The notes: a model not told the origin generated them from the letters alone. DNA of 64,000 nt from Tabrizicola caldifontis (GCF_004762095.1 NZ_SIJH01000005.1:1-64000); one strand, 5' to 3'. Counted from the stretch's first letter, positions 40,236 through 50,680 are shown. Numbers and translations are program-made.

Positions 40236-40250
40236 GAACATAATGCGAAC
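40236..40250 (+). promoter_or_regulatory. LexA-binding SOS box of imuA
   Basis: GAAC-N7-GAAC, the reverse form of the alphaproteobacterial LexA consensus, exactly matched. It lies 17 bp before the imuA start at 40267. Confidence 0.85.
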
Positions 40251-40266
40251 GTACTACCCTTTCCGC

Positions 40267-40902
40267 ATGAGTCTGCCGATCCACCATCTGGTTGCACCGC
40301 GCCCGCAGGACCTGCAACCGCTGGCGGGCGACCTGGCGCTGCGCCGGGGGCGGGTGCATGAATTCTGCGGGCCGTCCCGGGTGCGGCTGGCGGCGGGGGT
40401 GATGGCGCGCAGCGACGGGCCGGTGGTCTGGATCCGCCCGGCCTGGGGGACCGAACGGCTGAACGCGGCTGGTTTGCAGCCCCTGGCCAACCCTGCGCGG
40501 CTGATTCTGGTCGAAGCCCCGCGGGACGAGGGCCTGTTATGGGCCATGGAGGAGGCATTGCGTTCGGGCGCCGCGCCCCTGGTCGTGGCCGAACTGGCAG
40601 CGCCGCCGGGCCTGACGCCGATCCGCCGGCTGCACCTTGCCGCTGCCGCAGGGGGCGAGGCGGCGGGCCGCGACGGTGCGCATGCGCCCCTGGGGCTGAT
40701 CCTGCTGCCGGGCGAGGGTGGGGCGCCGGGGGTGGAAAGCCGCTGGCACCTGGCCCCGGCGCCCAGCCCCGCGCTGTTGTGGTCGGACGAGGCGCGCTGG
40801 ACCCTGACGCGCCTGCGCGCCCGTCTTGCGCCCCCCGCCGCCTGGCGGCTGGCCAGACGCGACGGGGACGAGGTGTTGGAGACGCTGTCCTCTGCCAGCT
40901 GA
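40267..40902 (+). CDS. imuA: ImuA-like SOS mutagenesis protein, without imuB or dnaE2
   Basis: A 211-aa RecA-fold relative that assists error-prone repair with ImuB and DnaE2. Matching marks are the opening GRVHEFCGP (about residues 27-35), PVVWIRP (about 51-57), LILVEAPRDEGLLWAMEEALRSG (about 78-100, seen in parts) and RRLHLAAAAGG (about 120-130). Start is ATG at 40267, outside the SOS box; an earlier ATG at 40243 lies in the box. The genes imuB and dnaE2 usually follow, but here the next gene is the convergent pcs, so they are elsewhere or absent. Confidence 0.75.
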   Translation: MSLPIHHLVAPRPQDLQPLAGDLALRRGRVHEFCGPSRVRLAAGVMARSDGPVVWIRPAWGTERLNAAGLQPLANPARLILVEAPRDEGLLWAMEEALRSGAAPLVVAELAAPPGLTPIRRLHLAAAAGGEAAGRDGAHAPLGLILLPGEGGAPGVESRWHLAPAPSPALLWSDEARWTLTRLRARLAPPAAWRLARRDGDEVLETLSSAS

Positions 40903-40912
40903 TGCCCGTTGC

Positions 40913-41698
40913 TCAGCGCACGCGGCGGATACCTTCGGGGACAATCTGCTGCACGATGCCGGCAAGCATCAGGTAAAGCGAGGTCAGAACCAGAAGCCAT
41001 TGCGCAACCGGACCTTCCTCGAAGTTCCACCATGCGGCCCAGGCGGCAAGGGCGATCCATGCGATGCAGACCGTCAGCGAGATTTCATACCAGCGGCTCG
41101 TCCTGACCGGATGGATGAACTTGAGGTTGGTGAACATGGCCGCGGTCAGGAAGATCACCACCAGAAGGATCACCGTCTGGCTGGGCTGGGTGGCGAAAAG
41201 CACAAGCACCACCATGTTCCAGCAGGCCGGAAATCCAGCAAAGCTCTTGTCCTTGGTCTTCATCCGGGTGTCGGCGAAATAGACGACGCTGCCGTAGCAG
41301 ATCACGATGATCGCAAGCCAGCCCGTCCAGCCGGGTAGCAGGCCGGACTGGAAAAGCGCGAAGGCTGGAATGAAAACGTAGGTCAGGTAATCCACGATCA
41401 GATCCATCAGGACGCCGTCATACGTCGGCCAGTTGGTCTTCACATGGTAGCGTCGCGCCAGCGGGCCATCGATCCCGTCGACGATCAGCGCGACGACCAG
41501 CCAGAGGAACATCATGCTCCAGTCCTCACGCACGGCAGCCAGCATGGCAAACATTGCCAGCACGGCGCCTGTGGCAGTAAGCAGATGCACAGATAGGGCT
41601 TTGAGACGCGGGCTCATCATCACGTCTTGATGGCCGATATCGCGCCATGGCGCAACAGGATCGGGCGCCCTGTCAGGCGCGGGGATGGACTTTTTCAT
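40913..41698 (-). CDS. pcs: Phosphatidylcholine synthase
   Basis: Makes phosphatidylcholine from CDP-diacylglycerol and choline in the inner membrane. The 261-aa protein has about eight membrane helices and the CDP-alcohol motif DGIDGPLARRYHVKTNWPTYDG variant with DLIVDY (about residues 74-105), of Pcs type. ATG at 41698 overlaps xerC by 26 bp; the closer starts at 41620 and 41617 would drop 26-27 residues. It ends 10 bp from the convergent imuA stop. Confidence 0.9.
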   Translation of the reverse strand: MKKSIPAPDRAPDPVAPWRDIGHQDVMMSPRLKALSVHLLTATGAVLAMFAMLAAVREDWSMMFLWLVVALIVDGIDGPLARRYHVKTNWPTYDGVLMDLIVDYLTYVFIPAFALFQSGLLPGWTGWLAIIVICYGSVVYFADTRMKTKDKSFAGFPACWNMVVLVLFATQPSQTVILLVVIFLTAAMFTNLKFIHPVRTSRWYEISLTVCIAWIALAAWAAWWNFEEGPVAQWLLVLTSLYLMLAGIVQQIVPEGIRRVR

Positions 41699-42605
41699 AG
41701 ACCGCCATCAGCCGGGCGGCATCCACCGCGGTATAGGCCTGAGTGGTGGACAGCGAGGCATGGCCCAGAAGTTCCTGGATCGCGCGCAGGTCGCCTCCGG
41801 CAGACAGAAGGTGGGTCGCGAAGCTGTGGCGCAGGGCATGGGGCGTGGCTGTGGCAGGCAGGCCCAGGCGCAGGCGGGCACGTTCCATAGCGGCCTGGAT
41901 CAGCCGGGGATTGACCGGGCCGCCGCGGGCGCCGCGGAACAGCGCCTCGCCCGGCGCCAGATCGAAGGGACACAGCCGCACATAGGCCGAAACCGCGGCT
42001 GCGGCGACCGGGACTACCGGCACGATCCGGGTCTTGCCGCCCTTGCCGGTGATGCGCAGGGTTGGCGGCAGCGGATGGTCCGCCCCGGTCAGCGAAAGGG
42101 CTTCGGAAATACGTAGTCCCAGGCCGTAAAGCAAGGTCGCTACGGCGGTGTCGCGGGCGGCGACCCAATCCTCGCGCGCGTCGCTGCCGATCTCGGTCAG
42201 CATCAGGGCGGCGCCGTCTTCCGTCAGCGGCCGAGGCAGTTTCCGGCGGAATTTCGGGCCTCGGGCGGACAGGACCGTGGTTGCGTCGGCCCCGGTCCTG
42301 TCGGCGGCCCAGGCGGTAAATCCCTTTACGGCGGACAGGGCCCGGGCCAGCGAGCGGGGCGAAAGGCCGCGCCCGCGCTCTTCGGCCATCCAGGCGCGCA
42401 GGTCGGACTGCGTGGTGGCCGCAACCCCTGCCAGCCCTTCGGCGCCGCCCCGGTGCCGCGCCAGAAAGGAAAGATAGCGTGACACGTCGTGCCGGTAGGC
42501 CTCGACCGTGTTGGCGGATGCCCCCTGCAACGCTTGCAGCTGGCTCAGCCACTCGTCCAGCGCGGCGGCAAGCGCCGGGGCAAGGAAGGGGGTCAGCCCA
42601 ACCAC
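41673..42605 (-). CDS. xerC: Tyrosine recombinase XerC
   Basis: Resolves chromosome dimers at dif with XerD, before division. The 310-aa protein has an N-terminal core-binding domain (about 10-105) and a C-terminal catalytic domain with Arg in GLGLRISEAL, Lys in GKGGKTR, His-x-x-Arg in HALRHSFATHLL, His in LGHASLSTTQAY and the Tyr in this last segment. The GTG start at 42605 overlaps the DUF484 stop by 13 bp. It is coupled to DUF484 and pcs. Confidence 0.9.
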   Translation of the reverse strand: MVGLTPFLAPALAAALDEWLSQLQALQGASANTVEAYRHDVSRYLSFLARHRGGAEGLAGVAATTQSDLRAWMAEERGRGLSPRSLARALSAVKGFTAWAADRTGADATTVLSARGPKFRRKLPRPLTEDGAALMLTEIGSDAREDWVAARDTAVATLLYGLGLRISEALSLTGADHPLPPTLRITGKGGKTRIVPVVPVAAAAVSAYVRLCPFDLAPGEALFRGARGGPVNPRLIQAAMERARLRLGLPATATPHALRHSFATHLLSAGGDLRAIQELLGHASLSTTQAYTAVDAARLMAVYEKVHPRA

Positions 42606-43312
42606 CGCCGCATCATGCGTTCGAAGACACCGACAAAGAAGGCAAGCAGATCGGTGCCATGCTGCGCCTTGAACTGATGCGGATCCTGAGAGCCGAAGAC
42701 CAGCATTCCGGGCAGCCGTCCAGCCCCGAAGTCCAGCCGCATCAGCGCCTCCGAACGGATGTCGGCGGCATCCGGCCCGTAGACGGTTGCTGCTAGGCCG
42801 GTGGCAGGGCGGAGCAGAATGGGGCGGGACGCGACCTTGCGGCCGTTGGTCATGTAGTTGTGTACGAAGCCCCGCGGGGCGACATGGACGATCTGGCCCA
42901 GCCGGCGGAGCGCAGGGTCGGCATCGCCGTTGTCCTGAACGGTTTCAAGCACCAGGCGGATCACATCCACCCGCAGGATCTGGGCCACCTCGTCCCCCAG
43001 CGTGGCCATGAAGCCTTCGAAACTGGCAGGTTCGAGAAGGCAAAGGATCGCGCGGTGCACCTGGTTCGTGCCGGCCAGGTTCTCATAGGCGGCGGCAATC
43101 ACGGACCGGTGCGTGTCCTCCAGGTCTTCCAGCCTGTCTTCCAGGCGTCGCATAGCGATGCCGCGCAGATCGACAATGTTTTCCCCCATGGCGCGGTCGT
43201 TGGCTGCCACCAGGGCATTCATCACGTCGCGGTCGGCAAGAACGCGGTCGGGTTGGGCAAGGATCCGCTCGCGAAGGTCGGGCTCTATCATGTCACTCGC
43301 CGGTTTTTCCAT
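42593..43312 (-). CDS. DUF484 family protein
   Basis: A 239-aa cytosolic protein with a coiled-coil start (about residues 30-75) and a GAF-like domain (about 90-235, ending VFGSQDPHQFKAQHGTDLLAFF). In many proteobacteria DUF484 is next to xerC, as here, but no activity is established. Start ATG at 43312 follows a purine-rich site. The gap of 280 bp to tal on its other side holds a hairpin but no gene. Confidence 0.85.
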   Translation of the reverse strand: MEKPASDMIEPDLRERILAQPDRVLADRDVMNALVAANDRAMGENIVDLRGIAMRRLEDRLEDLEDTHRSVIAAAYENLAGTNQVHRAILCLLEPASFEGFMATLGDEVAQILRVDVIRLVLETVQDNGDADPALRRLGQIVHVAPRGFVHNYMTNGRKVASRPILLRPATGLAATVYGPDAADIRSEALMRLDFGAGRLPGMLVFGSQDPHQFKAQHGTDLLAFFVGVFERMMRRWLG

Positions 43313-43534
43313 GCGCTTTCATGGACTATAGGCCGAAGCTCCGGTGCGAAGCGATGGGTTTGTGCCCCCCGCTGCCCCGGCTGTGGGTTCGCTGCAACAT
43401 GGCCCGCGCATACCCTGCCGAACAGCAGGCACAAATGCAGGGGGGCCGCAGCCCGCGCCACGCACCTTCCGCGACGGGTTTTGCGGTGGATCCTCTCCGC
43501 CCAGGTGGGGCATGCCAGGCGCATGGGGCTGGTG

Positions 43535-43558
43535 GCGGTGCAGCGCAGCCTGCACCGC
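43535..43558. other. Gene-free gap between DUF484 and tal, with hairpin
   Basis: The 280 bp between 43312 and 43593 hold a perfect 9-bp inverted repeat GCGGTGCAG/CTGCACCGC with a 6-nt loop, and no coding frame that stands out. No T-tract follows. It may end the tal transcript or bind a regulator. Confidence 0.35.
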
Positions 43559-43592
43559 ACCCTTCGGCCGGTTCGCGGGCCCGCTTGTGCGC

Positions 43593-44246
43593 TTACAGGA
43601 TCTTCTGGCCCGTCTTAGCCCAGTCCTTCATGAACTGGTCGAGGCCCTTGTCCGTCAGCACATGGCTTGCCATTGCCTTGATGACGGAAGGGGGCGCGGT
43701 GACGACATCGGCGCCGATAAGGGCGCAGTCCTTGACGTGGTTCGGCGTCCGTACCGACGCCGCCAGAACCTGGGTCTTGAAGTCGTAGTTGTCGTAGATC
43801 GTGCGGATGTCGCCGATCAGGTCCAGCCCGTCGAGGTTGATGTCGTCCAGCCGCCCGATGAAGGGCGAAATGAAGGTCGCCCCCGCCTTGGCGGCCAGCA
43901 GCGCCTGATTCGCGCTGAAGCAGAGTGTGACGTTCACCATGAAGCCTTCCGAGGACAGCACCTTGCAGGCCTTCAGCCCGTCCCACGTCAGCGGCACCTT
44001 CACCGCGATGTTCGGGGCGATGGCGGCGAGTTTCCGGCCCTCGGCGATCATCTCGTCGGCCTTCATCGCCACGACCTCGGCCGAGACGGGGCCGGTGACA
44101 AAGGAGCAGATCTCTTTCGTGACTTCGAGGATGTCGCGGCCCGATTTCAGGATCAGCGAGGGGTTGGTGGTCACGCCATCCACCATGCCGAGATCGTGCA
44201 GCTCGCGGATCGCGTCTACGTCGGCGGTGTCGATGAAGAATTTCAT
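43593..44246 (-). CDS. tal: Transaldolase (short, fructose-6-phosphate aldolase-like)
   Basis: Transfers a dihydroxyacetone unit in the pentose phosphate pathway. The 217-aa protein is the compact TalC/Fsa type: MKFFIDTAD (residues 1-9), TTNPSL (about 26-31), the catalytic Lys in NIAVKVPLT (about 83-91) and [11 protein letters not shown] (about 126-136). GGAG lies 7 nt before the ATG. It is divergent from priA. The sequence does not tell transaldolase from fructose-6-phosphate aldolase activity. Confidence 0.92.
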   Translation of the reverse strand: MKFFIDTADVDAIRELHDLGMVDGVTTNPSLILKSGRDILEVTKEICSFVTGPVSAEVVAMKADEMIAEGRKLAAIAPNIAVKVPLTWDGLKACKVLSSEGFMVNVTLCFSANQALLAAKAGATFISPFIGRLDDINLDGLDLIGDIRTIYDNYDFKTQVLAASVRTPNHVKDCALIGADVVTAPPSVIKAMASHVLTDKGLDQFMKDWAKTGQKIL

Positions 44247-44345
44247 GGGGTTCTCCGTGAGGCGGTTGCGGCAGGTGCCGCGCGGGGGTTGAATGCTCTC
44301 GGGGGGCGGTTTACCCGAAACCTCGGGAAAGCGAAAGGTTGCAGC

Positions 44346-46553
44346 TTGGGCGAACGGGTCTATCGGGCGGGCGACCTGGTGGGGGTGCTGATCACCGAAG
44401 CCCTGGGCGGGGCGTTGGGGGGGCGCACGCTGGACTATCGCGCGCCCGAGGGCGGCTGCGGCGACGGGGATTTCGTCGAGGTGCCGCTGGGGCCCCGCCG
44501 GGTCATGGGCGTGGTCTGGGGGCCGGGGGAAGGCGGCTTCGACCCCGCCAAGATCCGCCCGGTGACCCGAGTTCTGGACGCCCGGCCGATGCGGGCGGAA
44601 CTGCGCGCCTTCCTTTCCCGTGCGGCCGACTACACGCTGACCCCCTTGCCGGCCATGCTGCGGCTTGCCACTCGCGCCCCTGGCCTGGGCGATCCGCCGT
44701 CCACGCGGCGGGTCTATCGGCTGGCCGGGCCGGTCCCGAACCAGCTGACCGAGGCGCGCCACCGGGTGATCGAGGCCCTGCGCGACTATGGCGGCGCGCC
44801 GGTCACGCTGGGAGAGCTGGCCGTCGCCGCGGGTTGCGGGGCAAGCGTCATCAAGGGGCTGGTGAAGCTGGGCGTGGTGGCCGAGGAGGACGCCCCCCGC
44901 GACACGCCCTATCCTCGCTTGCGCGCCGATGTGGGGATGCGGCTTCAGGGCGATCAGGTGGCGGCGGGGGATGCCTTGGTCGCCGATGTCGCGCGCGGGG
45001 ACTATGCGGCGACGCTTCTGAAGGGCGTCACCGGGTCGGGCAAGACCGAGGTCTATCTGGAGGCGGTGGCCGAATGTCTGCGCCGGGGGCGGCAGGCGCT
45101 TGTCCTTCTGCCGGAAATCGCGCTGACCGCCGAGTTCCTGACCCGCGTCAAGGCCCGCTTCGGCGCGCGGCCGGCCGAGTGGCATTCCGGCGTCACCATG
45201 ACCGAGCGTCGCCGGCTCTGGCGAATGGCAGCCGAGGGCGAGGCGGGGCTGGTCGTCGGTGCCCGGTCCGCCCTGTTCCTGCCGTTCCGGGACCTGGGGT
45301 TGATCGTGGTCGATGAGGAACACGACACCTCCTACAAGCAGGAGGATGGCGTCCTTTACAACGCCCGCGACATGGCCGTCCTGCGGGCGGCGATCTGCGG
45401 CTGCCCGGTGGTGCTGGCCAGCGCCACGCCGTCCCTGGAGACCTGGGCCAACGTCGAGGCGGGGAAGTATCGGCGGCTGGACCTTGGCAGCCGGTTCGGC
45501 GCGGCGGAGATGCCCGAGATTCGGGCGATCGACATGCGGACCGAGAAGCTGCCGGCGGACCGCTGGATTTCCGAGACCCTGGCCGGGAAGGTCGGCGCGG
45601 TTGTGGCGCGGGGGGAACAGGCGCTTCTGTTCCTGAACCGTCGCGGGTTCGCGCCCGTGACGCTGTGCCGGGCCTGCGGGCATCAGGTGGGCTGCGACCA
45701 GTGCGATGCCCGGATGGTCGAACACCGGTTCCAGAAGCGGCTGGTCTGCCACCAGTGCGGCGCGACGAAGCCGGTGCCGGTGGCCTGTCCTGCCTGCGGG
45801 GTGGAGGGCCGGATGGCCGCCGTGGGGCCGGGCGTGGAGCGGCTGGCCGAGGAGGTGGCGGCGCGGTTCCCGGACGCGCGGGTAGCGGTGCTTTCGTCGG
45901 ACCTGTTCGGGTCGGCGCGGGCGCTGAAGGAGAAGATCGCCGAGATTTCGGGGGGCGGGGCGGATATCATCATCGGCACGCAGATCGTGGCCAAGGGGCA
46001 CAACTTTCCGCTCCTGACGCTGGTCGGCGTGATCGACGCGGATTTGGGTTTGCAGGGGTCCGACCTGCGCGCGGCAGAGCGGACCTTCCAGCTGATGCGG
46101 CAGGTCGCGGGCCGGGCGGGGCGGACGGCGGACCGGAAGGGCGAGGCCTGGCTACAGACGCATCAGCCCGACCATCCGGTGATCCGCGCGATCCTCGGGG
46201 GCGACGAGGAAGCCTTCTGGCGGGCCGAGGCGGCCGAGCGCCGCGCCTCGGGCGTGCCGCCCTATGGCCGGATGGCGGGGATCATCCTGTCCTCGACCGA
46301 CCTCGCGCAGGTGTTCGATTTCGGGGCGGAGCTCGCACGGCGGGCCGAGCCGCTGCGCCGGATCGGGGCCGAGGTCTGGGGGCCTGCTCCGGCCCCTATC
46401 GCCCGCGTGCGGGGGCGGCACCGGGTGCGGCTTCTGGTGAAGGCCGGGAAGGGGGCCCCGTTGCAGGCGGCGCTGGCGGAGTGGCTGGCGCAGGTCAGGG
46501 TGCCGAGGGATCTGCGGCTGGCGGTGGACATCGATCCGCAGAGTTTCTTGTGA
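44346..46553 (+). CDS. priA: Primosomal protein N' (replication restart helicase)
   Basis: Restarts stalled replication forks. The 735-aa protein has the 3'-end binding domain (about 1-95), a winged helix (about 135-190), and the helicase core with Walker [12 protein letters not shown] (about 222-232), [13 protein letters not shown] (about 322-334) and zinc site [13 protein letters not shown] with the CHQCG and CPACG pairs (about 440-485). TTG at 44346 has AAAGG 7 nt before it and gives the family length. The long open frame further upstream belongs to the antisense of tal. Confidence 0.94.
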   Translation: MGERVYRAGDLVGVLITEALGGALGGRTLDYRAPEGGCGDGDFVEVPLGPRRVMGVVWGPGEGGFDPAKIRPVTRVLDARPMRAELRAFLSRAADYTLTPLPAMLRLATRAPGLGDPPSTRRVYRLAGPVPNQLTEARHRVIEALRDYGGAPVTLGELAVAAGCGASVIKGLVKLGVVAEEDAPRDTPYPRLRADVGMRLQGDQVAAGDALVADVARGDYAATLLKGVTGSGKTEVYLEAVAECLRRGRQALVLLPEIALTAEFLTRVKARFGARPAEWHSGVTMTERRRLWRMAAEGEAGLVVGARSALFLPFRDLGLIVVDEEHDTSYKQEDGVLYNARDMAVLRAAICGCPVVLASATPSLETWANVEAGKYRRLDLGSRFGAAEMPEIRAIDMRTEKLPADRWISETLAGKVGAVVARGEQALLFLNRRGFAPVTLCRACGHQVGCDQCDARMVEHRFQKRLVCHQCGATKPVPVACPACGVEGRMAAVGPGVERLAEEVAARFPDARVAVLSSDLFGSARALKEKIAEISGGGADIIIGTQIVAKGHNFPLLTLVGVIDADLGLQGSDLRAAERTFQLMRQVAGRAGRTADRKGEAWLQTHQPDHPVIRAILGGDEEAFWRAEAAERRASGVPPYGRMAGIILSSTDLAQVFDFGAELARRAEPLRRIGAEVWGPAPAPIARVRGRHRVRLLVKAGKGAPLQAALAEWLAQVRVPRDLRLAVDIDPQSFL

Positions 46554-46738
46554 GGGGTCGGATTCCGGGGCGATCCAGCAGCCCCGCCGGGTCACGGAAC
46601 GGTGCAGAATTCCACGCCGAAGCCTTTGAAGGCTCCGGTCCGATTACCGCGAAGAAATCGGTGGAGCTGCGGTCCGCGGATTGTGCCCGGCACAACCTTG
46701 CCCTTTGCCTCGGCCCCCGGTTTGGCTAAGTCAGGCCC

Positions 46739-47971
46739 ATGGCCCGCCTCATGCCCAGCTCGGAAACCGGCCACCTGCCTGCCTGGCGGCGGCCGGAGGC
46801 GCTGCTCTACCTCATGGCGGCCGCGATGCCGCTGAGTTTCGCTACCTGGTCGGCACTGCTGAACAACTTTGTCGTCGAGGTGGCATCCTTCTCGGGCAAG
46901 GAGATTGGCTGGCTGCATACGGTGCGAGAAATCCCGGGGTTTCTGGCCATCGGGGTGATCCTGGTTCTGCTGGTCATGCGCGAACAGGTGCTGGCACTTC
47001 TGGCGCTTGGTCTGCTGGGGGCGGCGACGGCGGTGACGGCCTGGTTCCCAAGCTTTACAGGCCTGCTGGTCTGCACACTGATGTCCTCGATCGGGTTTCA
47101 CTATTTCGAGACGGTCAACCAGTCGTTGCAACTGCAATGGATCGACAAGGCCCGGGCTCCGATCGTGCTGGGACGGATCGTCGCGGTGGGTGCCGGGGCC
47201 TCGCTGGCGGCCTACGGCGCTATTGTCGTGCTGTGGGACCGTCTGGGGCTGGACTACAACACGGTCTATCTTGCCTCGGGCGGGCTGACGCTGGCCATCG
47301 TGCTGTTCGCGGCGCTGGCCTATCCGCAGTTCCAGTCGCCCCATCCGCAGCACCGGCACATGGTGCTGCGCCGGCGCTATTGGCTGTATTACGCGCTGCA
47401 GTTCATGGCCGGGGCCCGGCGGCAGATCTTTGTGGTCTTTGCCGGCTTCATGATGGTGGAACGCTTCGGGATGAAGGTCAGCGAGATGACCGCGCTGCTG
47501 TTGGCCAACTACCTGATCAACATGCTGGTCGCCCCGTCCATGGGCCGCGCGCTGGGCAAGTTTGGCGAGCGCAATGTCATGGGCTTCGAATACATCGGCC
47601 TCACGCTGGTGTTCCTGGCCTACGGGGGCCTCTACTGGTTCGGCTGGGGAATCGTGATTGCCGGGGGGCTTTACATCCTGGATCAGCTGTTCTTCGCGCT
47701 GTCCTTCTCTCTCAAGACCTATTTCCAGAAGATCGCCGATCCGAAGGATATCGCGCCCACCGCTGCGGTGGCCTTCACGATCAACCACATAGGGGCGGTC
47801 TTCCTGCCGGCGGCGCTGGGCTATCTCTGGGCGACCTCGCCCGACCATGTGTTCCTGCTGGGCGCAGGGATGGCGCTGGTGGCCTTCGGGTTGATCTGCC
47901 TGATTCCGCGCCATCCCTCACCGGGATACGAGACGATCCTGTCGCGCGGCCTGCCGCTGCCGGCCGAGTAG
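46739..47971 (+). CDS. MFS transporter
   Basis: A 410-aa inner-membrane protein with about twelve hydrophobic segments. It starts with a short basic N-terminus and ends in a Pro-rich tail. No substrate is indicated. Arg-Ala-x-Ile-Val-Leu-Gly-Arg-Ile (about 140-148) near the second cytosolic loop suits the major facilitator group. The 185-bp gap from priA shows no clear site. ATG at 46739 is first of two; 46751 would also serve. Confidence 0.8.
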   Translation: MARLMPSSETGHLPAWRRPEALLYLMAAAMPLSFATWSALLNNFVVEVASFSGKEIGWLHTVREIPGFLAIGVILVLLVMREQVLALLALGLLGAATAVTAWFPSFTGLLVCTLMSSIGFHYFETVNQSLQLQWIDKARAPIVLGRIVAVGAGASLAAYGAIVVLWDRLGLDYNTVYLASGGLTLAIVLFAALAYPQFQSPHPQHRHMVLRRRYWLYYALQFMAGARRQIFVVFAGFMMVERFGMKVSEMTALLLANYLINMLVAPSMGRALGKFGERNVMGFEYIGLTLVFLAYGGLYWFGWGIVIAGGLYILDQLFFALSFSLKTYFQKIADPKDIAPTAAVAFTINHIGAVFLPAALGYLWATSPDHVFLLGAGMALVAFGLICLIPRHPSPGYETILSRGLPLPAE

Positions 47972-48021
47972 GCTGGCACGGGCCGCAGGGTGCCCTATAT
48001 TCACGCAAACGGAGGTCAGCC

Positions 48022-48675
48022 ATGTTCTTCACCCGCAAGCCCGTGGAAATGGTCACGCCCGACAAGGCCCTGCCCGGACGGACCGACCCGATCCCGACGG
48101 CCGAGGTGCATTTCCTCTCCGGCATCCCGCTGAAGTCTCCGGTGCCTGGGGGCATGGAACAGGCCATGTTCGGCATGGGCTGCTTCTGGGGGGGAGAACG
48201 CAAGTTCTGGCAGACGCCGGGCGTGTGGCTGACCATGGTCGGCTATGCCGGCGGCTACACCCCGAACCCCACCTACAAGGAGACGTGTACCCAGCTGACC
48301 GGCCATAACGAGGTGGTGCGGCTGATCTACGATCCGAAGGTTATCACCTACGAGGGCCTGTTGAAGGTCTTCTGGGAGGGCCACGACCCGACCCAGGGCA
48401 TGCGGCAGGGCAATGACGTGGGCTCGACCTACCGGTCGGGCATCTATTGCTACAGCGACGCGCAGATGGCAGCCGCCAAGGCCTCGAAGGAGATCTATGG
48501 CAAGGCGCTGAAGGCGGCGGGAATGGGGCCGATCACCACCGAAATCCTGCCCGCGCCGACCTTCTATTATGCCGAGGACTATCACCAGCAGTATCTGGCG
48601 AAGAACCCCGGCGGCTATTGCGGGGTCGGCGGCACCGGCGTGGCCTGCCCGATCGGTACCGGCGTTTCGGCCTGA
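48022..48675 (+). CDS. msrA: Peptide-methionine (S)-S-oxide reductase
   Basis: Reduces methionine-S-sulfoxide in proteins. The 217-aa chain has the catalytic GCFWGGE (about residues 53-59), [12 protein letters not shown] (about 74-85) and [14 protein letters not shown] (about 183-196) with a recycling Cys near the end. GGAGG stands 7 nt before the ATG. It follows the transporter by 50 bp and precedes prmA by 76 bp. No MsrB is next to it. Confidence 0.96.
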   Translation: MFFTRKPVEMVTPDKALPGRTDPIPTAEVHFLSGIPLKSPVPGGMEQAMFGMGCFWGGERKFWQTPGVWLTMVGYAGGYTPNPTYKETCTQLTGHNEVVRLIYDPKVITYEGLLKVFWEGHDPTQGMRQGNDVGSTYRSGIYCYSDAQMAAAKASKEIYGKALKAAGMGPITTEILPAPTFYYAEDYHQQYLAKNPGGYCGVGGTGVACPIGTGVSA

Positions 48676-48751
48676 AGGGGCCGCCCCGCGGCGCTGATCG
48701 CTTGTCAGCCCGGCACGGTCGGCGTAAGGGCGGGGAAAAGGAGTGCCGCCG

Positions 48752-49624
48752 ATGCCCACCTATTCCGCCCTGACCACCCTGCCTGGTGAAGAGGCCGCCC
48801 AAGCCTTGGCCGAGGCCATGGAGCGGATGGAGCCCGAACCCACCGGCGTGGGCGTTTTCGAAATCGAGGACGGCTCCGGACTGTGGGAGGTTGGCGCCTA
48901 TTTCCTGGAACCGCCGGATCAGGTGATGCTCGAGGTGCTGGCCACCGCTTTCGGGGCCAAGCCATTCGCCCTGTCGGAACTGCCCGAAGTGGACTGGGTG
49001 GCCCATGTGCGCCGCGAACTGTCACCCGTCGAGGCCGGACGCTTCTTCGTGTTCGGCAGCCATGACGCAGACAAGGTGCCCCACGGGAGGGTGCCCTTGC
49101 AGATCGAAGCAACGGTCGCCTTTGGCACGGGGCACCACGGCACGACTCTGGGCTGCCTGCTGGCGCTCGATCGGTTGCTGGCCGAGGGATGGCGGCCCGC
49201 GAAGGTCGCCGACATCGGCTGCGGCACGGCGGTTCTGGCGATGGCGGCTGCGGCGACGTTGCCGGAGGCTGCTGTCCTTGCCAGCGACATCGACCGGGTG
49301 GCGGTAGACGTGGCAGAGGCGAATGTCGCCATCAATGCGCTGGAAGGCCGGGTGGAATGCCTGGAGGCCGCGGGACTGGACCATCCCCGGCTGAAGGCCG
49401 AAGCGCCATATGACCTGATCTTCGCCAATATCCTAAAGGGCCCGCTGATCGAACTTGCGCCGGCAATTGCCGCCAATCTGGCGCATGCGGGCAGGGCGAT
49501 TCTCTCTGGCCTGCTGGTCGTGCAGGCCGAATCGGTCATCGAGGCTTACAGCGAGGCCGGACTTCGTCTCGAATCCCGCAACGATATCGGGGAATGGTCC
49601 ACTCTTGTGCTACAGAGGTTGTGA
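48752..49624 (+). CDS. prmA: Ribosomal protein L11 methyltransferase
   Basis: Trimethylates L11 lysines and its N-terminus with SAM. The 290-aa protein has the N-terminal substrate domain (1-115), and the SAM motif VADIGCGTAVLAMA (about residues 152-165), the Asp of ASDID and the FANILKGPL motif (about 225-233). AAAGGAG lies 8 nt before ATG at 48752. The GTG at 48743 lies in the ribosome site. It is normal in length. Confidence 0.93.
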   Translation: MPTYSALTTLPGEEAAQALAEAMERMEPEPTGVGVFEIEDGSGLWEVGAYFLEPPDQVMLEVLATAFGAKPFALSELPEVDWVAHVRRELSPVEAGRFFVFGSHDADKVPHGRVPLQIEATVAFGTGHHGTTLGCLLALDRLLAEGWRPAKVADIGCGTAVLAMAAAATLPEAAVLASDIDRVAVDVAEANVAINALEGRVECLEAAGLDHPRLKAEAPYDLIFANILKGPLIELAPAIAANLAHAGRAILSGLLVVQAESVIEAYSEAGLRLESRNDIGEWSTLVLQRL

Positions 49625-49739
49625 GATCGCGGACAATGCCCGGCGTGCAGCCCGGTAAGGCCGCCAATCCGGCAACTCGCCGTAATTTCGCCATAAAAAT
49701 CTACCAACCTTGCCCAATGCAGAGCTGTCACTCTGGGGT

Positions 49740-50093
49740 ATGATCATGTGGGTAGATCCCAATCTTAACGAATTCTACAGCCGCGTCGCCAGGATCGAGA
49801 AGGCGCATGCCAAGGGCTACGGTTTCGAAGCCAGGGGGACACTGGGCCGCAAGGCCTCGTCGCGCCGCGGATCGTGGAGCCTTCGGTTCCTGCGCCCGCT
49901 GGTGATGGCGCTTCTGGTCGGGGTCGGCCTGAAGGGCATCATCCATTATTACATCGGTGCCCAGACCTATGAAAGCCGGGTCAGCGCGCTTGCTGCGGGC
50001 AACGGTTTTGATCCGGTCGGCGCCTGGTTGATGCACGCCGATCCAGTGACCGTCGCGATTTCCACACAGCTGCAGACCCTGCTGCCGCGCTGA
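49740..50093 (+). CDS. Hypothetical single-helix membrane protein (117 aa)
   Basis: No family recognised. The N-terminal half is basic and polar (about 1-55), then one membrane helix (LVMALLVGVGLKGIIHY, about 56-74) and a periplasmic tail of 40 residues. ATG at 49740 is the first of two close starts. It ends 45 bp before the terminator shared with DUF1127. Position between prmA and DUF1127 suggests nothing in particular. Confidence 0.65.
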   Translation: MIMWVDPNLNEFYSRVARIEKAHAKGYGFEARGTLGRKASSRRGSWSLRFLRPLVMALLVGVGLKGIIHYYIGAQTYESRVSALAAGNGFDPVGAWLMHADPVTVAISTQLQTLLPR

Positions 50094-50137
50094 TCCGACG
50101 GGGATCCAGGCAGGGATCGCGTGATGCAAAATGAAAA

Positions 50138-50158
50138 GGCCGCATCGACGATGCGGCC
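50138..50158. terminator. Bidirectional intrinsic terminator
   Basis: GGCCGCATC/GATGCGGCC 9-bp stem with a 3-nt loop. On the minus strand TTTTCATTTTG follows, ending DUF1127. On the plus strand TCTTGC follows, so it may also end the 49740-50093 gene. Confidence 0.7.
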
Positions 50159-50205
50159 TCTTGCGTATCCTGACCCATCAGCCGTGGGCCCCCAGCTTCC
50201 AGCCC

Positions 50206-50418
50206 TCAGCGACCGATGAACTCGATGTCGCCGCGGCAAAGACCGATATCGTCCAGTTCACGATCGGAAAGCCTGTTCAGCGCCTTGCGCGTCACGCGGG
50301 CGTCGTTCCAGGCCCGCAAGGCGGCGGCGACGTTCGACAGGGCGTTGATCGCACGGTAAGAGGTGATGGCGCCAAAGGGCGCCGGGCGGGTCGTCTCGAC
50401 AGCGGCCATGGCATTCAT
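50206..50418 (-). CDS. DUF1127 family small protein
   Basis: A 70-aa basic protein with the DUF1127 signature Arg-Lys-Ala-Leu-Asn-Arg-Leu-Ser-Asp-Arg-Glu-Leu-Asp-Asp-Ile-Gly-Leu (about residues 43-59). In Rhodobacter relatives small DUF1127 proteins bind RNA or sRNA precursors, but this one is not tested. AAGGATG precedes the ATG. Its 5' leader holds two hairpins: TGGAGG/CCTCCA and CACGACT/AGTCGTG (50458-50464 and 50473-50479). Confidence 0.85.
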   Translation of the reverse strand: MNAMAAVETTRPAPFGAITSYRAINALSNVAAALRAWNDARVTRKALNRLSDRELDDIGLCRGDIEFIGR

Positions 50419-50680
50419 CCTTGTTTACAAACTGCTCACTTTGGAGGCTTCGCCCTCCACGACTTGCCAGATAGTCGTGCTGCATGTGCAAAACAAGCAA
50501 CAGCGCAGCATGGCCGCGTTGCAGTTGCTGCATGACTAGGCGCCAAATTTATTCTTTTTTAGCAGCGCGTTATCCGTTCGGCTGGTCTTGGTGTCGCATT
50601 TCGGGGCCGGGAAGTCGGATTCTGCAAGCGCAAAATCGCAATCCGACCGGCGAAGAGGATACGGAAAGCCGTTGGCGGAT

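Noticed and set aside
43344-44345. Long upstream extension of priA
   Set aside because: It is antisense to tal. TTG at 44346 has a ribosome site and gives the family length.
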